Origin: Madurella fahalii
Taxonomy: Eukaryota; Ascomycota; Sordariomycetes; Sordariales
Direction: 5' to 3'
DNA length: 64,000 bases
NCBI GenBank assembly: GCA_029876055.1
Contig: CM056874.1
Coordinates: 1,798,001-1,862,000, forward strand
The position numbers and the translations under genes are program-made. Below the pieces are notes generated by a model. It had not been told where the DNA came from, made no database searches, and saw only the letters and a list, made by a program, of their open reading frames with translations. Shown here in pieces: positions 46,055-58,219 of this stretch (its first letter is position 1; every line of letters begins with the position of its first letter).

Positions 46055-46066
46055 GGGATAAACAAG

Positions 46067-47242
46067 ATGACTTCACACAAGACGCCACGATTGGATCCAG
46101 AACAAGTCTTTGCGGCCGTCTCCGGGCTGGAAATTGGCGGGACTGCACCATCCCTCGACGCAGTGTTCGTCGGAGGTCCGTGTCATGTCTACAAGCTGAG
46201 CTTCCAAGACCACGAAAGCTTGGCCTTTCGCGTCCCACTTCAAATGGCAGCCAGTGCCCGCAATCCGGCCGATATCACCGGCGTGCTCGACACAGAATGG
46301 CAGACGCTCCAAACCCTCGAAGCGAAAGGCTTCCGCTGGGCCTCGAGATGCCCCGGGCGCAGCCGAACATTCGACAACCCTGTCGGATGTCCTTTCCTCG
46401 TCTTGACTGGGGGCCGGGGGCTCGACTCTGCGCTGGGACAAGGACTATCCACCGCGTCTTCTGCGGGATTAGGTTGCCTCGCCAGATGGCCGAGATACAA
46501 CTGTCGCTGATAGAGTGCACGCTTGTAAATGGTACGCAGCCGCAATTTTCTCCAATAATGTTCACTTCGCCGCATGGACAACGAACTCAGTATTTACCCA
46601 GGCTCCACTACCGCTGTCGACGTTTTTCCAAAGACTCATAGCAAACAGGCGGGCTCGTGTTCGAGAGGGCAGGATGCCAACCCTTTCCGAACAGGACTGT
46701 GTCGACCAGGACACTCTTCTCCCTCGCGTACTCGACGGGAACGCATGCGACACGGCGGCTGGCCATGGATCACGGTGATATCAAGCCGGACAATATCATT
46801 GTAGACGCCGAGAAAGACATTAAGTGGTACGCGCAGACTCCCGTTGGTTCAGTTGTGGCCTCAATGATGAGTAATGAGCTAATCAAAATCCGACGCGGGG
46901 GGATGGGGCAGCATTATCGATTGGGCATTTGCCGGAATGGTTCCTCTCCTAAGAGCCGCCGGCCTTCCCCGTTTCCTCTGGGGAGACCCCTCCCCGACGC
47001 CGGAGGCTCGGCAGGACAGGCAGTCCTACGCGGCATTGTTGGCTTCCGTCAACTCGCGGGTGGCGTCGGACATGCATTCGGCTCAGACCGCGAGAGACAT
47101 GGACTTTCGCACCATCTACGTGGAGTCGCTCTTCAGTAAGAATGCACACGCTCTCCTGGCCGCGAGAGGATGGGAGCTTCCCGGTTGCAAGCTGCTCGAG
47201 AATGAGGACGAGAGAGAGCTATATCCCGGCGATAATCTGTAA
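46067..47242 (+). pseudogene. APH-like phosphotransferase, broken, two introns
   Basis: ATG 46067. The N-lobe is MTSHKTPRLDPEQVF, then LAFRVPLQMAA and NPVGCPFLVLT. The frame slips in the G/C runs near 46410-46430 (LRWDKDYPPRLLRD), again near 46467 (QMAEIQLSLIECTL), near 46622 and near 46755. Intron 1 runs from a GTACGC donor near 46532 to an acceptor CCCAG near 46600. Intron 2 runs from a GTACGC donor near 46828 to GGCAG near 46912 and joins DIK-C to IIDWAFAGMV. Catalytic loop MDHGDIKPDN and the metal-binding IIDW are both present. The C-terminus (GLPRFLW, DFRTIYVESLFSKNAHALL) is open to 47242. It is the same superfamily as the gene at 6461 but a different subfamily. Substrate unknown. Confidence 0.65.
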
Positions 47243-47393
47243 GATTGAATGGAGCGGAGGCAGAGCCCGTCGCGGAGGTAGCACTCGGGCTTACAGACTA
47301 GACTGCTGGGTCGCCGGACAATATCTTAGTGCCATGCGTGCAGGAGCTCAGCAGAGGTCGTGGGAAGTGCGTGGAAAGTAGTCAGATGCTCAG

Positions 47394-48913
47394 ACCTGTT
47401 GACCCACTTTTATAGACCCACTTCAACAAGCCAATCAAATCGCATTGACAAACTCACGCCAGCTAGTCTAAGGCCGTTACGAACAAAATTGGCTCCCACG
47501 TCATAGCAAAATAGAAGATATTAAACAGAATAGATAATTTTTATACCGTTAGATAGCTCTCTTTACAGCGGTTCTATTGGTAGTAGTCTCGTTGAAGTGC
47601 AAGCAATATTGGTAGAGTTATGGAGGTTAAGTCTTTAACTTATATATATAGAGAAGGGAGGACTTTGGTCGACCTTGTAACGACTATCTATCCTACCCTA
47701 TAGATCTATATACCATTAGAATCAGCTCTTTAAGATCTATCATTTAATAGTAGCTCTATTAAAGTGCATACAATTTCAATAGAGAAAAGTAAGATAATGT
47801 GTATGATAAACGAGTAACATAGATAAGCGAGTGACACACTCTACCGCCCCAATTGAACTTTCGTATAAGATCACGAATTTCTACATAACAAAACATGCCC
47901 GCCTTACGAAACGAAGTGCAATTGCAATTAGCCCTCTAGGCTATGGAACGTGATAAAGAACGCAGCCTCCGGGCAGCTGCAAAGTTATACTCAGTGCTCT
48001 AGAAAACACTAGACTAGTGCCGTAAGAGAGTTCGCTCTCGAGCTGATACTATCGCCAACTCTCGGAATCTCGACCCCCTTGAAGAGCAGATTATTGTACA
48101 AAGGGTTCTTGACCTATATGAGCAAAGATTTTCACTAGGATACGATATAGTAGAAGATATGGCCAATTTGCTACGCGCGACGTGTGGTGTATCACGCGTT
48201 AGGAAACACTGGGCTTTAAACTTCATACGGCGATAACTAGAGCTCTGGATATATTGGATACGTCCGTACGATTACTAAAAGGCCTTATACGAAGATCTAG
48301 TAGTAATTGGCATGTAGTTTAATCTCGTTCGCAATATAATTGCGAAATATAGGATCCTCGAAGTAGATATCTAGAACTTTGACGAGACTGGATTTATAAT
48401 GGGTTAGATCTTACCTACCTTTGTTATTATCTTATCCGAAGGCCGTAGAAAGGTTAAGAAGATCTAGCTTAGTAATCGGGAACGGGTAACAGTGATCTAG
48501 GCTATACGGTTAGATGATGATATTATCTCCCTATATATAGTCGTTATAGGTGAAGTCTACCTTGAAAGTTGGTATCGAGATAGCTCTTTTCTATCTAATT
48601 AGGTCGTTGATCTCTTAGAGACTGGTTGGACGAATAACTAAATCTGTCTTAATTAAATTAAATATTTTGACTAATACTTTTGTAGTTGTATAATAGGTAG
48701 AAAGTAACTTCTGATCTTTGATAGATATGAGAGCTACTATTCGGCTGAATTTGAGGATTATTGTAAAGAAAATAATATTATTATACTTTATATACCTCTA
48801 TACTTATCTTACCTACTTCAGCCGCTTAATATCGGGTATTTTAGTATGTTGAAGCAAGTATACAACAAGGAAATCGAGAAGTTTATATGTAACTACATTC
48901 ACTATATTACTAA
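47394..48913 (+). mobile_element. Fot1/pogo-type DNA transposon, RIP-mutated and truncated
   Basis: The left end (CAGACCTGTTGACCCAC) matches the fragment at 25966. From ATG 47895 the plus strand encodes a degenerate transposase: DPLEEQIIVQRVLDLYE and MANLLRATCGVSRVRKHWA (helix-turn-helix region), NFDETGFIMG (first DDE Asp), LLIFDRYESYYS (second) and YLLQPLNIGYFS. Many in-frame TAG/TAA codons interrupt it, nearly all at positions where CAG/CAA would fit. The sequence breaks off at 48913 inside the transposase, where the Gypsy LTR begins. The element is dead, and the right end is not in the window. Confidence 0.85.
47525..47785 (+). repeat. Imperfect ~90-bp direct repeat within the Fot1 left region
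   Basis: 47525-47612 (TTATACCGTTAGATAGCTCT, TAGTAGTCTCGTTGAAGTGCA) resembles 47700-47785 (TATACCATTAGAATCAGCTC, TAGTAGCTCTATTAAAGTGCA). This is possibly a subterminal duplication upstream of the transposase start. Confidence 0.6.
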
Positions 48914-49117
48914 GTGTAAAGGGGGTTGTTCTAGGACACGTTGAGGGAGATGGATTACGATGTCTCAATACCGTAAAGAGTTCGATCGGTAGGCGATAGC
49001 TTTATGAACAGCCTCCTATTGTCATCGACTATATAGAGACTGATCCTTATAGATTAGAAGTTCCCCGTGTAAGAAGGTTTCCTATAGGGTTCTTATCTAC
49101 CCTAGTACAGTGACATC

Positions 49118-49363
49118 TGTCAGAAACACGGTACCTCTGAATCTTGGGAAATGACAGTTTTTGGATTTTTATATGTCTTGTGTTGATTGTGCTTGTATGT
49201 GCTAGAGAGCTTGCTCCTTTTATAGACGAGATACCCGTATAGGATAACGTTTGTTCAACAGCACAGTCAGCTGCCAGCCTGCTTTAGCTAACTAGAGTAC
49301 ATGGGTCTGACTCCTGCACTAGATCCTATGATCTTGATCCTTTGGCACATGATCCTTTTAACA
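49118..49363. mobile_element. Solo LTR A, 246 bp, target duplication ACATC
   Basis: TGTCAGAAACACGG to CTTTTAACA, with ACATC directly before (49113-49117) and after (49364-49368). Gypsy copy 2 lacks the insert at the matching site (near 57670-57680), which confirms the ends. Confidence 0.88.
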
Positions 49364-49814
49364 ACATCATCTACTGTTATTCGGCCGGTTCTCTCGAGCT
49401 TGCCTAGTAGCTCTCATTACAATTTATCCTCTCCTCTGTAGAACCTGTCCTTAGGTTCATATCATCTGAAATTAGAGAAGGATAGTAGTTGGGATGATAT
49501 TAAGTAGGTATCGAGTGCTATTCAAACTGCGTAAAGTTGGATAAGGATTAAAGCGCTGTACTTTATAGGGCTTTTGAAGGGTTTTCGGTAAAATCTCAGT
49601 CGTTACCCGGGTTTAGTAGGTTGTACAGCTCTACAGTACTAGTACTCTACTTTTCTGGCTCTAGTGTACGTCCCGAATTATTGTCAAATTGTCTAGATTT
49701 CCGTCCGATTTTACGTATCACTCTTTTATAGAACTTGAACAGTGTATACACTCTTGCAACTATATGGCTTATGTATAACTATAAATTGCAGATATATATT
49801 AATCCTCTTCACTC

Positions 49815-49828
49815 GGGTATAAATACCC
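49815..49828. promoter_or_regulatory. TATA-like palindrome, copy 1
   Basis: GGGTATAAATACCC, followed by a C/T-rich stretch, upstream of the antisense gene of Gypsy copy 1. It is identical to the site at 58206. Confidence 0.5.
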
Positions 49829-49936
49829 TTCTTCTCTCCTACCTTTTCTAAAACTTTTCTTCTTCAGGCCCTCTTCTATACATTATTTCGCTCGCTTTTC
49901 GCTCTGCTCCTATATATAGTTCGCTACCTATCCTCG

Positions 49937-49999
49937 CCTCTCTCTCTCTCTCTCTCTCTTCCTCTCTCTCTCCTTCTCTCTTGCTCTCTCTTTTCGTCG
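49937..49999. repeat. CT-rich simple sequence
   Basis: Long (CT)n tract after the TATA-like site. The matching tract in Gypsy copy 2 is at about 58328-58376. On the minus strand it is a polypurine stretch. Confidence 0.8.
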
Positions 50000-50062
50000 T
50001 CGCTTTGGCCACTTTTCCGTCGCGATAAACGCTTTCGCCGTCTCCGCTACCGAGGTTATACC

Positions 50063-50277
50063 TGTCAGATGCAGGAGGGTGTCAGGTGCAGGTGAGGCAC
50101 TGCCAGGGTCAGGAGCCTATAAATTACCGGCTTCGCCGGACGTTTTGGAACGTTCAGAGTTCAACACTGTCACCTACCACCTCCTTAGAAGCGATAGCTG
50201 CGCAGACGCCGCTCCTTCAATGCGAATCATCCTTTCACTCTCCTTTTCCCACAGCAATCCCAATTTTCGATCTGACA
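50063..50277. mobile_element. Solo LTR B, 215 bp, target duplication ATACC
   Basis: Begins TGTCAGATGCAGG and ends GATCTGACA, so the outer 8 bases (TGTCAGAT/ATCTGACA) are a perfect inverted repeat. ATACC flanks it on both sides (50058-50062, 50278-50282). Copy 2 of the Gypsy element has an empty site near 58434. Confidence 0.9.
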
Positions 50278-50398
50278 ATACCGTATATGAAATGTATTCG
50301 CTCGGTATTCAAAAATACCAATCCTTATTCCAGTGAGGTCCTTACAATTGACTGTTCTTTCGAGTAGTCGACCTCTTTATATTACTTCCATTGTAATA

Positions 50399-50893
50399 TG
50401 TTGGGGATAATACAGCACCTAGGTCAAGGGTACAGTACCCAGGACAGGGTCGCAACGTCTGGAACAGAGCTTTGGCATCTGGAACAGAACTCTGGCACCC
50501 GGAATAAGGCCACAACGCCCAGAACAAGGCCACAACACCCAGAACAGGGCTCTGGCACTCGGGATAGGGCGTTGGCACCCGGAATAAGGCACTGGCACCC
50601 GGAACAGGGTCCAGCATCTCCAAACGCACTATAATCTCACCTGTGGAGCGAAGGAATCTCGTATTCAAGGAGATCTTCAAAATTAGCTCCACAGTAAACA
50701 GGTGATCTACAATAAGCCCCCTTTCCAATTATCTCGAAGGCCGAAACGGCCGACAAGATCAAATCTATAATAACTACGGCTTTCCCTCACTTAGATAGAA
50801 TCAATAATTAAGCACTTTGAAGTCTTTTTTTCACCTTCCTTCTTTTCTATCATCTACTGTATACCTTACCTTGTACACAACTACACCTCAACA
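50399..50893. mobile_element. Solo LTR C, 495 bp, target duplication TAATA
   Basis: TGTTGGGG at the left, CCTCAACA at the right, flanked by TAATA at 50394-50398 and 50894-50898. The empty site is present in Gypsy copy 2 near 58558. Its left half contains a run of degenerate ~20-bp units. Confidence 0.9.
50425..50612. repeat. Degenerate ~20-bp tandem units inside solo LTR C
   Basis: Variations of CTGGCACCCGGAACAGGG and CACAACACCCAGAACA recur about nine times. The copies differ mainly by transitions. Confidence 0.7.
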
Positions 50894-53788
50894 TAATACA
50901 AAGAAAGAGTTGTATGTGCCAGTAAGTTATATACATTTTCAGCAGATTAGTTGGAGATTTTCTAACGATTGTAGGCCACTACCGGGATAGTTAGCGACTC
51001 TGTCGACCTTATAATTCTTATCGACACGGTTTATGCCATCGTCGATTATCACGTAGAGGACGCCGAAAGCGAGCTCAATAAGGAGGGTAATCGCCTTCAA
51101 GTTTCTACACTGTCTCGCCGTAGCTATAAGAAGATTGCTACCGCTACTAAAGATTTAATCGGGGCTTTTGACGCTGCCAAGACTGCTTATCGCTGCTAAC
51201 TCGGTATCTCCAGCGCTACTAAGCTATCTTCTATAAGTATATTTATCTCACTTGTTTTTTTTATGCAAATCACTAACATCTCGATAGCAAGCTTATATAG
51301 TATATTACTTTATAATTACGCTATATAGCCAACTCCGTCTATAGCAGTCATCCCGCCCTAGTCAAAACCGCAGCTATAATACCGACGTTAGTCTCAATCA
51401 CTATATTTCTACTGAGTTATCACTGACTTTTTATAGTACGAGTCTGAGGTACGTGCCTAGGAGGTATAGAATATCGCTCATCTATCACTTAGTGATATTG
51501 GTTTTATAGATTAGTTGGGTATTAAATACCGTTTTTTTCAAGTTAGTAGAGGAGGAGATTACCACTAATATAGAAGATACCGAGGCCTAGTCGGTTTAGA
51601 TAGAGGTAGCTCCTAACTTAGAGCTAGTACCGACCTTAATTTTTTAAGGATTATATAGTTTTCAGGAGGTTTTCTTTTATTTAGGTCGGGGTTGGCATCT
51701 GGAATACCCCGGGATATAGCTTAATATAAGTAGATATTAATTAATATCTTATTGCCTATACGTCCACTAGTTCTCCTGTACTTTTCGGAATTGTAATACT
51801 AGTTTAGGTACATTTGTTATATCCTCCTCTGATACCCACTGATTATATTCCGAGGGCCAACCTACCTACTTAACTAAAAAGAAGGTTTTACCCTAGAATT
51901 TTCTCCTATCTCGAATCTCTTTAACTTCCTACTCTCCGTCGTCCTCAAGGTCTGGCATCGGTATCACAGACGAATCATCTCCTTTTCGGTTATACTACAG
52001 TTCTAACATTGATACAGGAAATACATTATATAAACGATCGTACTTGTCCGGGAGTACTAGATAATAAACTAGCGATCCAACTCGGTTTAGGATACGAAAT
52101 AGACTGATAAACTTAGGTACCACTTTCTTTGGTAACTTGAATCTCAAATTCCGGGTTGATAATAATACTAAACTTCTATTCTTAAACTCCTTTTTTATAT
52201 ACTTCTTATTATAATAACGTTTCTAGACTGCTACAGCTTCAATCCAATTTTATGCTAACTGTTTTCTTAGTTCAGTAAGTTTTTCAATTCTTTTAATTAT
52301 ACTAGGTATCCTCCTCTCTTATATATTGCTCTTGATGTAGTAGGAAATCGGAGGTTGATAACCTATTAGTACTTTAAAGGGACTTATCTTGATTATAGAA
52401 TTGATAGCACTATTGATAACAAATTCTACTTCTAGAAAAAGATTTGCCTAGGTAATCTGGTTTTAGTATACGAAATAACGGAGGTATTAAATGAATATCT
52501 GGTTTACTCGCTTCGTTTACCCGTCGGTTTACAGGTAAAAAGCAGTTGAAAGCTACTTATATACCCTTTATAGATAATATAAATCGCTCTAAAACTGTAA
52601 TATAAAAACAGAACCTCGATTACTAATGTAACTATCAATAGAACTATACTTGAGTTCAATCTCTTTATAAACAAGCTCTGCTAATTCTTAGCTAGTGATA
52701 GTAGTAGATACTAGAAAGAATCGGTTTATCTTCGTATACCGATCGATAACTACTAGAATTACATCCTTCTCGGAGCTATCGAGACTCTTTACTATAGGAA
52801 AACCTACGATGAAGTCTATAGTGATCTCGCTCTAAGGTCGTATTAGGATCGGCAACGATTCGAGTGACCTATACGGCTTATACCGTCTTATTTTGTTGAC
52901 TTATTAGGTATAGCAGGTTTTACAGTAGTCTTTAATATCTTTGGTTATACTATGCCAGAAGTATTTTCTTTATAATAGTTCGAGAGTCTTCTTGATATTA
53001 AAATAACTTACTAATAGATCGTTATAAAAAAGCTAGAGTAACTCCTACTTAACAGCTTACTCTACTGAGATGAACAATCATCCTTAATACAGCAATTCTT
53101 GCTTGTATCTAAGTGCCTATTCGGGTGAAACTCTCAGGTTTTGAGCTAGATTCGCTAGCCTTTCCTTGATTTTCAGAGTCACCAGATCCGTAGCTTGCAG
53201 CTTTAAGATCAATTCTCTTATAGATTTAGACGGTTCCGTAGTATAAACTGCTTCTAGTCGAGTATATTCTCTTGTACGTTGACGAGTAATAATCTGTTCT
53301 CATCTAAGCTAATCAGCTTCTTAGTAATCCTGAGGTCCTAGTAGGTAAATACTTAGCGATCCTATAGTGACTTCTGAGGAATAACCTATTATTTCGGGTT
53401 TCCAACTAGCTAGTTTGCTGGGGTCCTATATACTAGTGTCTTCGCTATTCTCTAGTATATAGTAAGCTCTCTTGACCCCTTCTATAGTTGTCTTTCCGAT
53501 CCAGGTACTAGCTAATTTGCTAGGGTTTCTTACGCAAGCTAAATTACTCTCTTCTATGTAATAGACAATCTTATCTCTTTCCGCAATTAGCTTTCTGATC
53601 CGGTTTGCCCGAGCAATTTTGCTCTTAAGAGTAGGTATCTACTTAAATCTATTAGGACGTCCTTCGTCCTTATAATCTGGTTTTCTCGAGGGGCTATTGG
53701 CTAGATTTCGCTTCCTAGGCCGATACTTAATAGTGAAATCGAATCCTGTTAGATATATATACTATCTAGCCTACCGGCTATTCAATTA

Positions 53789-56700
53789 ATTTTTTTTTCT
53801 TTCTTCCTACACCGCTTTACCCAAGATAGGGTGTGCCGGACCTTCTACTGCTAAATACATAGGAAAAACCGTGCTACAATAGCCGGGTGAAAAAACCTAT
53901 ATCGACAAGTAATAGGAAACAACACTAATAGACGCCAGTTAGTTGCAAAAGAAAGGAAGGCCTTATATAAGGCCCTGAAGACTTTTAGTTTTCGGCTTCG
54001 GATTCGTCTACTACCTCCTCCTCTTCCTCAGCCTCTTCGGCTTCCAATTCTAGCCGTCGGGCTAGGCTGTACTCCATCAAACGGCCCGAATCTATCAGCC
54101 AGCCTAAAACCCTCCTTAACAGCCTGAGGTTCCGGGAGCTCTGGCCCTGTAATACAAGGCTGAGGTCCTGGTGAGTTCGAATTTCTGTCCTTGGCTAAGT
54201 CCTAGGCTTCGGTGGTATCGGGTACCACACAACAGGGTGCTCTACTGTTTCCCGGCTCTCCCTACAGCCATAGTAGGGAGTAGGGAGGTTTGGAACTCCC
54301 TGCCGAAAAAGGAAGTCCCGGAGGCCGATAGCTCCTATTCGGGCTTGTACTAGTAGGGAGCTCTGAGCTTTAGTAAGGTTCTGGTGCTTTCGAAGAGCCT
54401 TATTGGTAAAAAGTAACTTAGGAGGGTCTTTATCAGCCAATCTAGTAGGCTGATTTCTAACCTCCTTTTTCCAACGTACTTCCTAAGCCCTACCTAATAC
54501 CTCTTCGGCTATAAGCCTCTGATCTAACCCCTGGCTCTGATTCTGGTCCTGGCCCTGACCCTGGGTCTGGGCTTGGCCTACCCACTGGCTGATGGTAATA
54601 GCGGCTTTTTCTGATATTGTCGGCTGTTGTGGTAACGGAGTTCTATAGCCTCGCCTTCGTCTCTGGAATCTCCTATATAGCCTGTTGCAAGCCTCTTAGA
54701 TCAAGGAGCTTGGTGGGCGCCTTGGGGCCTCTCAGCCCTGCCCAGCTTGTAGAGTGGGGGTCTATAGCCGAGTTTCGAAGTCGGCGAGTCTCTTATTGAG
54801 ATATAGATCTAGCGGTGGCACCTAAGTCTCTGTCTCTAGGTTCCGGATAAGGGTAGCCTTGTAAGCCCCGGCTACTATCCTGAGGCTTCTTGACTGGGCT
54901 TTGATCAACCTTGCTGCTATGCCCTGGGGCCGGCCGTCGACTGTTATAGGCTGGTGGTAGTTAGTAGCTCCAAAGGCAATAGCACTCTGGATATACTTAG
55001 TATATACCTCCCTAGCTCTGATCAAACCTGGCCCCCAAGTCTTTACTGCTATTCGTAATAGAGCAAAATCCTGGGTTTTTAACTTTTCTACTACTTTTGA
55101 CTCGTGAGCCCTCCAGTTGAGCCTCCAATCAAGCCACACCCCTAGAAATCTTGCGTTGGGCACAGGGTAGATCATGGTATAGCCTTGCTCAGCCGGGCAA
55201 GTCAGTTGGAGAGGATCGGCCCAGTAGGATCGGCCTTTGTTGAAGTGGATTAGTTCGCTCTTTGCCGGGTTAAAGTCTATACCATAGGCCTTCGCCTACT
55301 GCACACAAGTAGCCCAAGCTCTTTCTAGTTACCAGCAATTGACCTTCGGGCTCTTCCCAAAAGCTAAGAGATTTGTATCGTCTGCAAAGCCCACTAGTCC
55401 GATTTCAGGGTGTTTCTCTTTCAGTATCTTATATAGCGAAGCTATATAGAGGATAAAGAGGATAGGAGATAGAGGTGAACCCTGTAGGACCCCTGCCCTA
55501 ATATCGGACTGTTAGGTCTATTGGCCATCGAAGAAGAGGGTAGCTTTACAGCTAGTAAGCCAGGCTCTTACCCAGTAGACTAGCCACTAGGGGAAGCCTT
55601 GATCCCGAAGTATAGTTAGAAGCCGGGTATAGTTGACCCTATCAAACGCTCCCATGAGATCCAACTGCAATAAGGAGGCTGCAGCTTATTGCCTCCAGAC
55701 CTCGCGTACCTAGGCCACAACTAGCCGGATTACTAATTCCGTTGACCTGCTTTCTCAGTTTCCTATTTATTCGTTAGGTAGTAGGCCATAAGCTTCAGCT
55801 ACCTCGGTAACCCTCTTTATAACCACTACCTCGATCACTTTCCCAACGGTAGGTAGTAGGGAAATTGACCTATAGCCTCCTAGGGTACGGTAGTTAGATA
55901 GCTTCTTCCCGGCCTTCGGAAGGACTATAACAGCAGCCTCCTTAAGTCTCTATAGGAACCACCCTAGTTTGAAGCACCTTTGAGCGAGGAATGCTAAGAC
56001 TCTATAGAGTGGCCACCCACAGGCCTTAAGTAGGCCTGTTGGTAGATGGTCGTTGCCTGGAGCTTTCCAGGATAAGGCTTTGGCTATGACCTCCCTAATA
56101 TCCTCAGGGGTAACGGTTTGGCTGATTTCGAAACTCGGCTCCTACGGTTAGGATAAGTCTGGATCTTGAATATCCAATAAGTCGGTTGGAGGATTAGGGA
56201 AAAAACGGTCGGCCAGAGCTATAGCCTTCTAGGTATAGGTTGATAAAGTAGGTAGACCAGCTGAGTCTTCAAAGGCTAGAAGCCTAGGGGGCTCGGCTGG
56301 TTTAAAGCTCTTACACCTAGCCCACCGTTCAAGCTTCCAAAGTAGAGCCGTATCGTAGGAGGCTTCCTATAAAGTAGTTCTCCACATCTTTGTCCTGGCT
56401 TCCCTAATAGCCTTCGACAGCTCCTTGAGCTTGTGGTTGAGTTGGGTTTTGTTATAGGCTGTTGGTACTTCTCTTGCTAGCCGCTCAGCCTTTCTAGCCT
56501 CCTTGACCTTGTTTTAAACCCCTAGGGACCACCAAGCAGCTTAGAACCCTATATTAACCTTCCTCCGTGGAGTACTGGCCTCAGCAATCCTCGTTAGTTC
56601 CTCGATAAGCCTATCGAAGGCTCTATCGAAACCCTCAACTGTCTGAGCTTGACTAAGTAGCCCGAAGGGGCCTCTGTCGTCTAGGCCTAGTATCGAGGGT

Positions 56701-57475
56701 AGTAGAGCTGCCTCGGCCTGGACCCTCTGTCTATCCATCTTCTTCCAATTCCATCCTGGGAGTTGTGGTTGTTGTTGGTGTAGTTGTGGCCGATAGGTAT
56801 AGATTTCGAAGACTTGGGGAAAGTGATCCGATTTCCCTTTTTCCTCGATACCGTAGTAGGAGTACTGGATACTCCCTGAGGTCCAGACAAGGTCAAGTGT
56901 TGATAGTCTACCCCGTTGGTTCCCCCGGGGGGTTCGGGTAACGGTACCTCGGGGAGTAATAAGGTCGAGGTCCTAAGAGGCTACTAACCGAAGTAGGGCT
57001 TCCGAATCTGGGTCGTACCGATCGAACTGATCTTATAAAGGGTGGTGGAGGTTGAAATCCCCTGCAAGAACTACTGGATAGGCCGGTTTTTACCTTTCTA
57101 GTAGTTCCCTAGGTATCGTCTTAACTGAAGGGGGGTTGTATACCGACCAGACCTCGAGGCCACCCCTATCCCCTAGCTCCCCTCCTGAAAAACATACCCG
57201 GTACCAGTACCTTGATGACTCGTATTTCTACTAGCTAATATCGATCCTCTTGTAGACGAAGATAGCTGCTCTACCTTCTAGTTCAAAGACTAGATAGTAT
57301 CGGCTACTTCAAGGGCAATAAGTGGATTTGGTAAAATTATTGATCTACGGCTCCTAGATAGCTAGGAGATCGAACTTAGCTTCCTCTAAAAGTATTTCTA
57401 GGACTAGTTTGTTTTCTCCAATATTCTATAGCAGTATTATAAACCCCATCAAAGTATAGGTTCAATAGAAGTATT
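53789..57475 (-). mobile_element. Tad1-like LINE, interrupted at its 5' side
   Basis: Minus strand. A T run at 53792-53802 is the poly-A tail. Reading 5' to 3', the element encodes an endonuclease N-terminus (KFDLLAI.EPWINNFTKSTYC-like and GDFNLHH-like), ASTPRRKVNIGF, and reverse transcriptase with GFADDTNLLAFG near 55390. Then come FLGVWLDWRLNWRAH and a C-terminal segment with ETVEH. Stop codons interrupt it, but composition is closer to 50% GC than in the neighbouring elements. The 3' end lies at the exact point where Gypsy copy 1 stops matching copy 2. The 5' side stops early in the endonuclease, at the start of Gypsy copy 2. Confidence 0.85.
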
Positions 57476-58205
57476 TGTAAAGGGGTTGTTCTGGGAACAC
57501 GTTGAGGGAGATGGACCACGATATCTTGATACCGAAAAGACCTGGACCAGCGGGCGATATCTTGGTGAACAGCCTCCTATCAATTACACAGAGACTGATC
57601 CTTGCGGATCAGAAGTGCCCCGCGTGAGAGAGTTCCCTCACGGGGTTCTTATCTATCCTGTATCGTGATATCATCCAGCATCATTCGGCGGGTCCTCCTG
57701 ACCTTCGTCTAGAGACTCTCGTTATAAATTATCCTCCCCTCTGTGGAACCTGTCCTCAGGTTCCTTACTGCTGAGGATCGTCTGAACTTAGGGGGTAAGA
57801 CTTGGGATGACATCGGGTGGATATCAGGTGTACGTCGAGTACTGTTCGTAGCCGCGCAAATGGATAAGTGTCGAACCGGTGGACCTCACAGTCCATCCAC
57901 TCCAACGAGCTGTATGGTAGGAAAGGAGAAACGATGGTTTAGGGTAAGGAGTGAGTCGTCTTATAGTCGGGAGGTTTTCGGGAAAAGTTCGGCCGGTTGT
58001 CGGGCCGTAATGGGATTCGCGGCTCCGAGGTCCCACTTTCCCGGTTCGGGCCTGAGATCCGAATTACAGCCGAATCGTCCGGATTTCCATCCGAACTCAC
58101 GCGTTATCCTCGCAACTTCAAAACGCGTAAAGATTATGCGACTGCTCAATCGTAAGGCTTGTATATAGTTGCAAATTTGCAGACGTGCATTGGCTGTTTC
58201 TCCTC

Positions 58206-58219
58206 GGGTATAAATACCC
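58206..58219. promoter_or_regulatory. TATA-like palindrome, copy 2
   Basis: GGGTATAAATACCC contains TATAAATA within inverted GGGTAT/ATACCC arms, followed on the plus strand by pyrimidine-rich sequence as in fungal core promoters. It lies about 190 bp before the candidate start of the antisense gene. Confidence 0.5.

Larger units (their letters stand above)
44126..46066. other. Mostly non-coding stretch before the second APH-like gene
   Basis: A plus-strand segment at 44800-45010 (LRLLAMLANRIMSLDQDIRP, then STCQLL) vaguely resembles the last helices of a protein kinase C-lobe, but no other kinase motif is near, so no gene is called. A 29-base AT dinucleotide tract lies at 45697-45725. Confidence 0.4.
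50025..51647 (+). pseudogene. Antisense spliced gene of Gypsy copy 1 (interrupted)
   Basis: Same gene as at 58408-59308. Exon 1 is cut by two solo LTRs (50063-50277 and 50399-50893). Downstream the first intron retains donor GTAAGT, branch TCTAAC and a TAG acceptor. Exon 2 reads TGIVSDSVDLIILIDT, then LQVSTLSRRSYKKIA, with one TAA. The second donor has changed from GTAAAT to ATAAGT. The last exon ends with TAA at 51645-51647. Compared with copy 2, most differences are transitions of RIP type. Confidence 0.65.
48914..53788 (-). mobile_element. Gypsy LTR retrotransposon copy 1, RIP-mutated, nested
   Basis: The LTR-like start TGTAAAGGGG at 48914 matches the start of copy 2 at 57476, and the two copies align to GGCTATTCAAT at 53788. 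Pol is on the minus strand; the window holds integrase and flanking parts of this copy (51830-53788), all with many stops. Between pol and the LTR lies the antisense gene described separately. Three solo LTRs of other families (49118, 50063, 50399) are inserted. Alignment to copy 2 ends exactly at the LINE's poly-A tail. Copy 1 has more A and T than copy 2 at matched sites, so it has suffered more RIP. It sits inside the Fot1 transposase. Confidence 0.85.
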
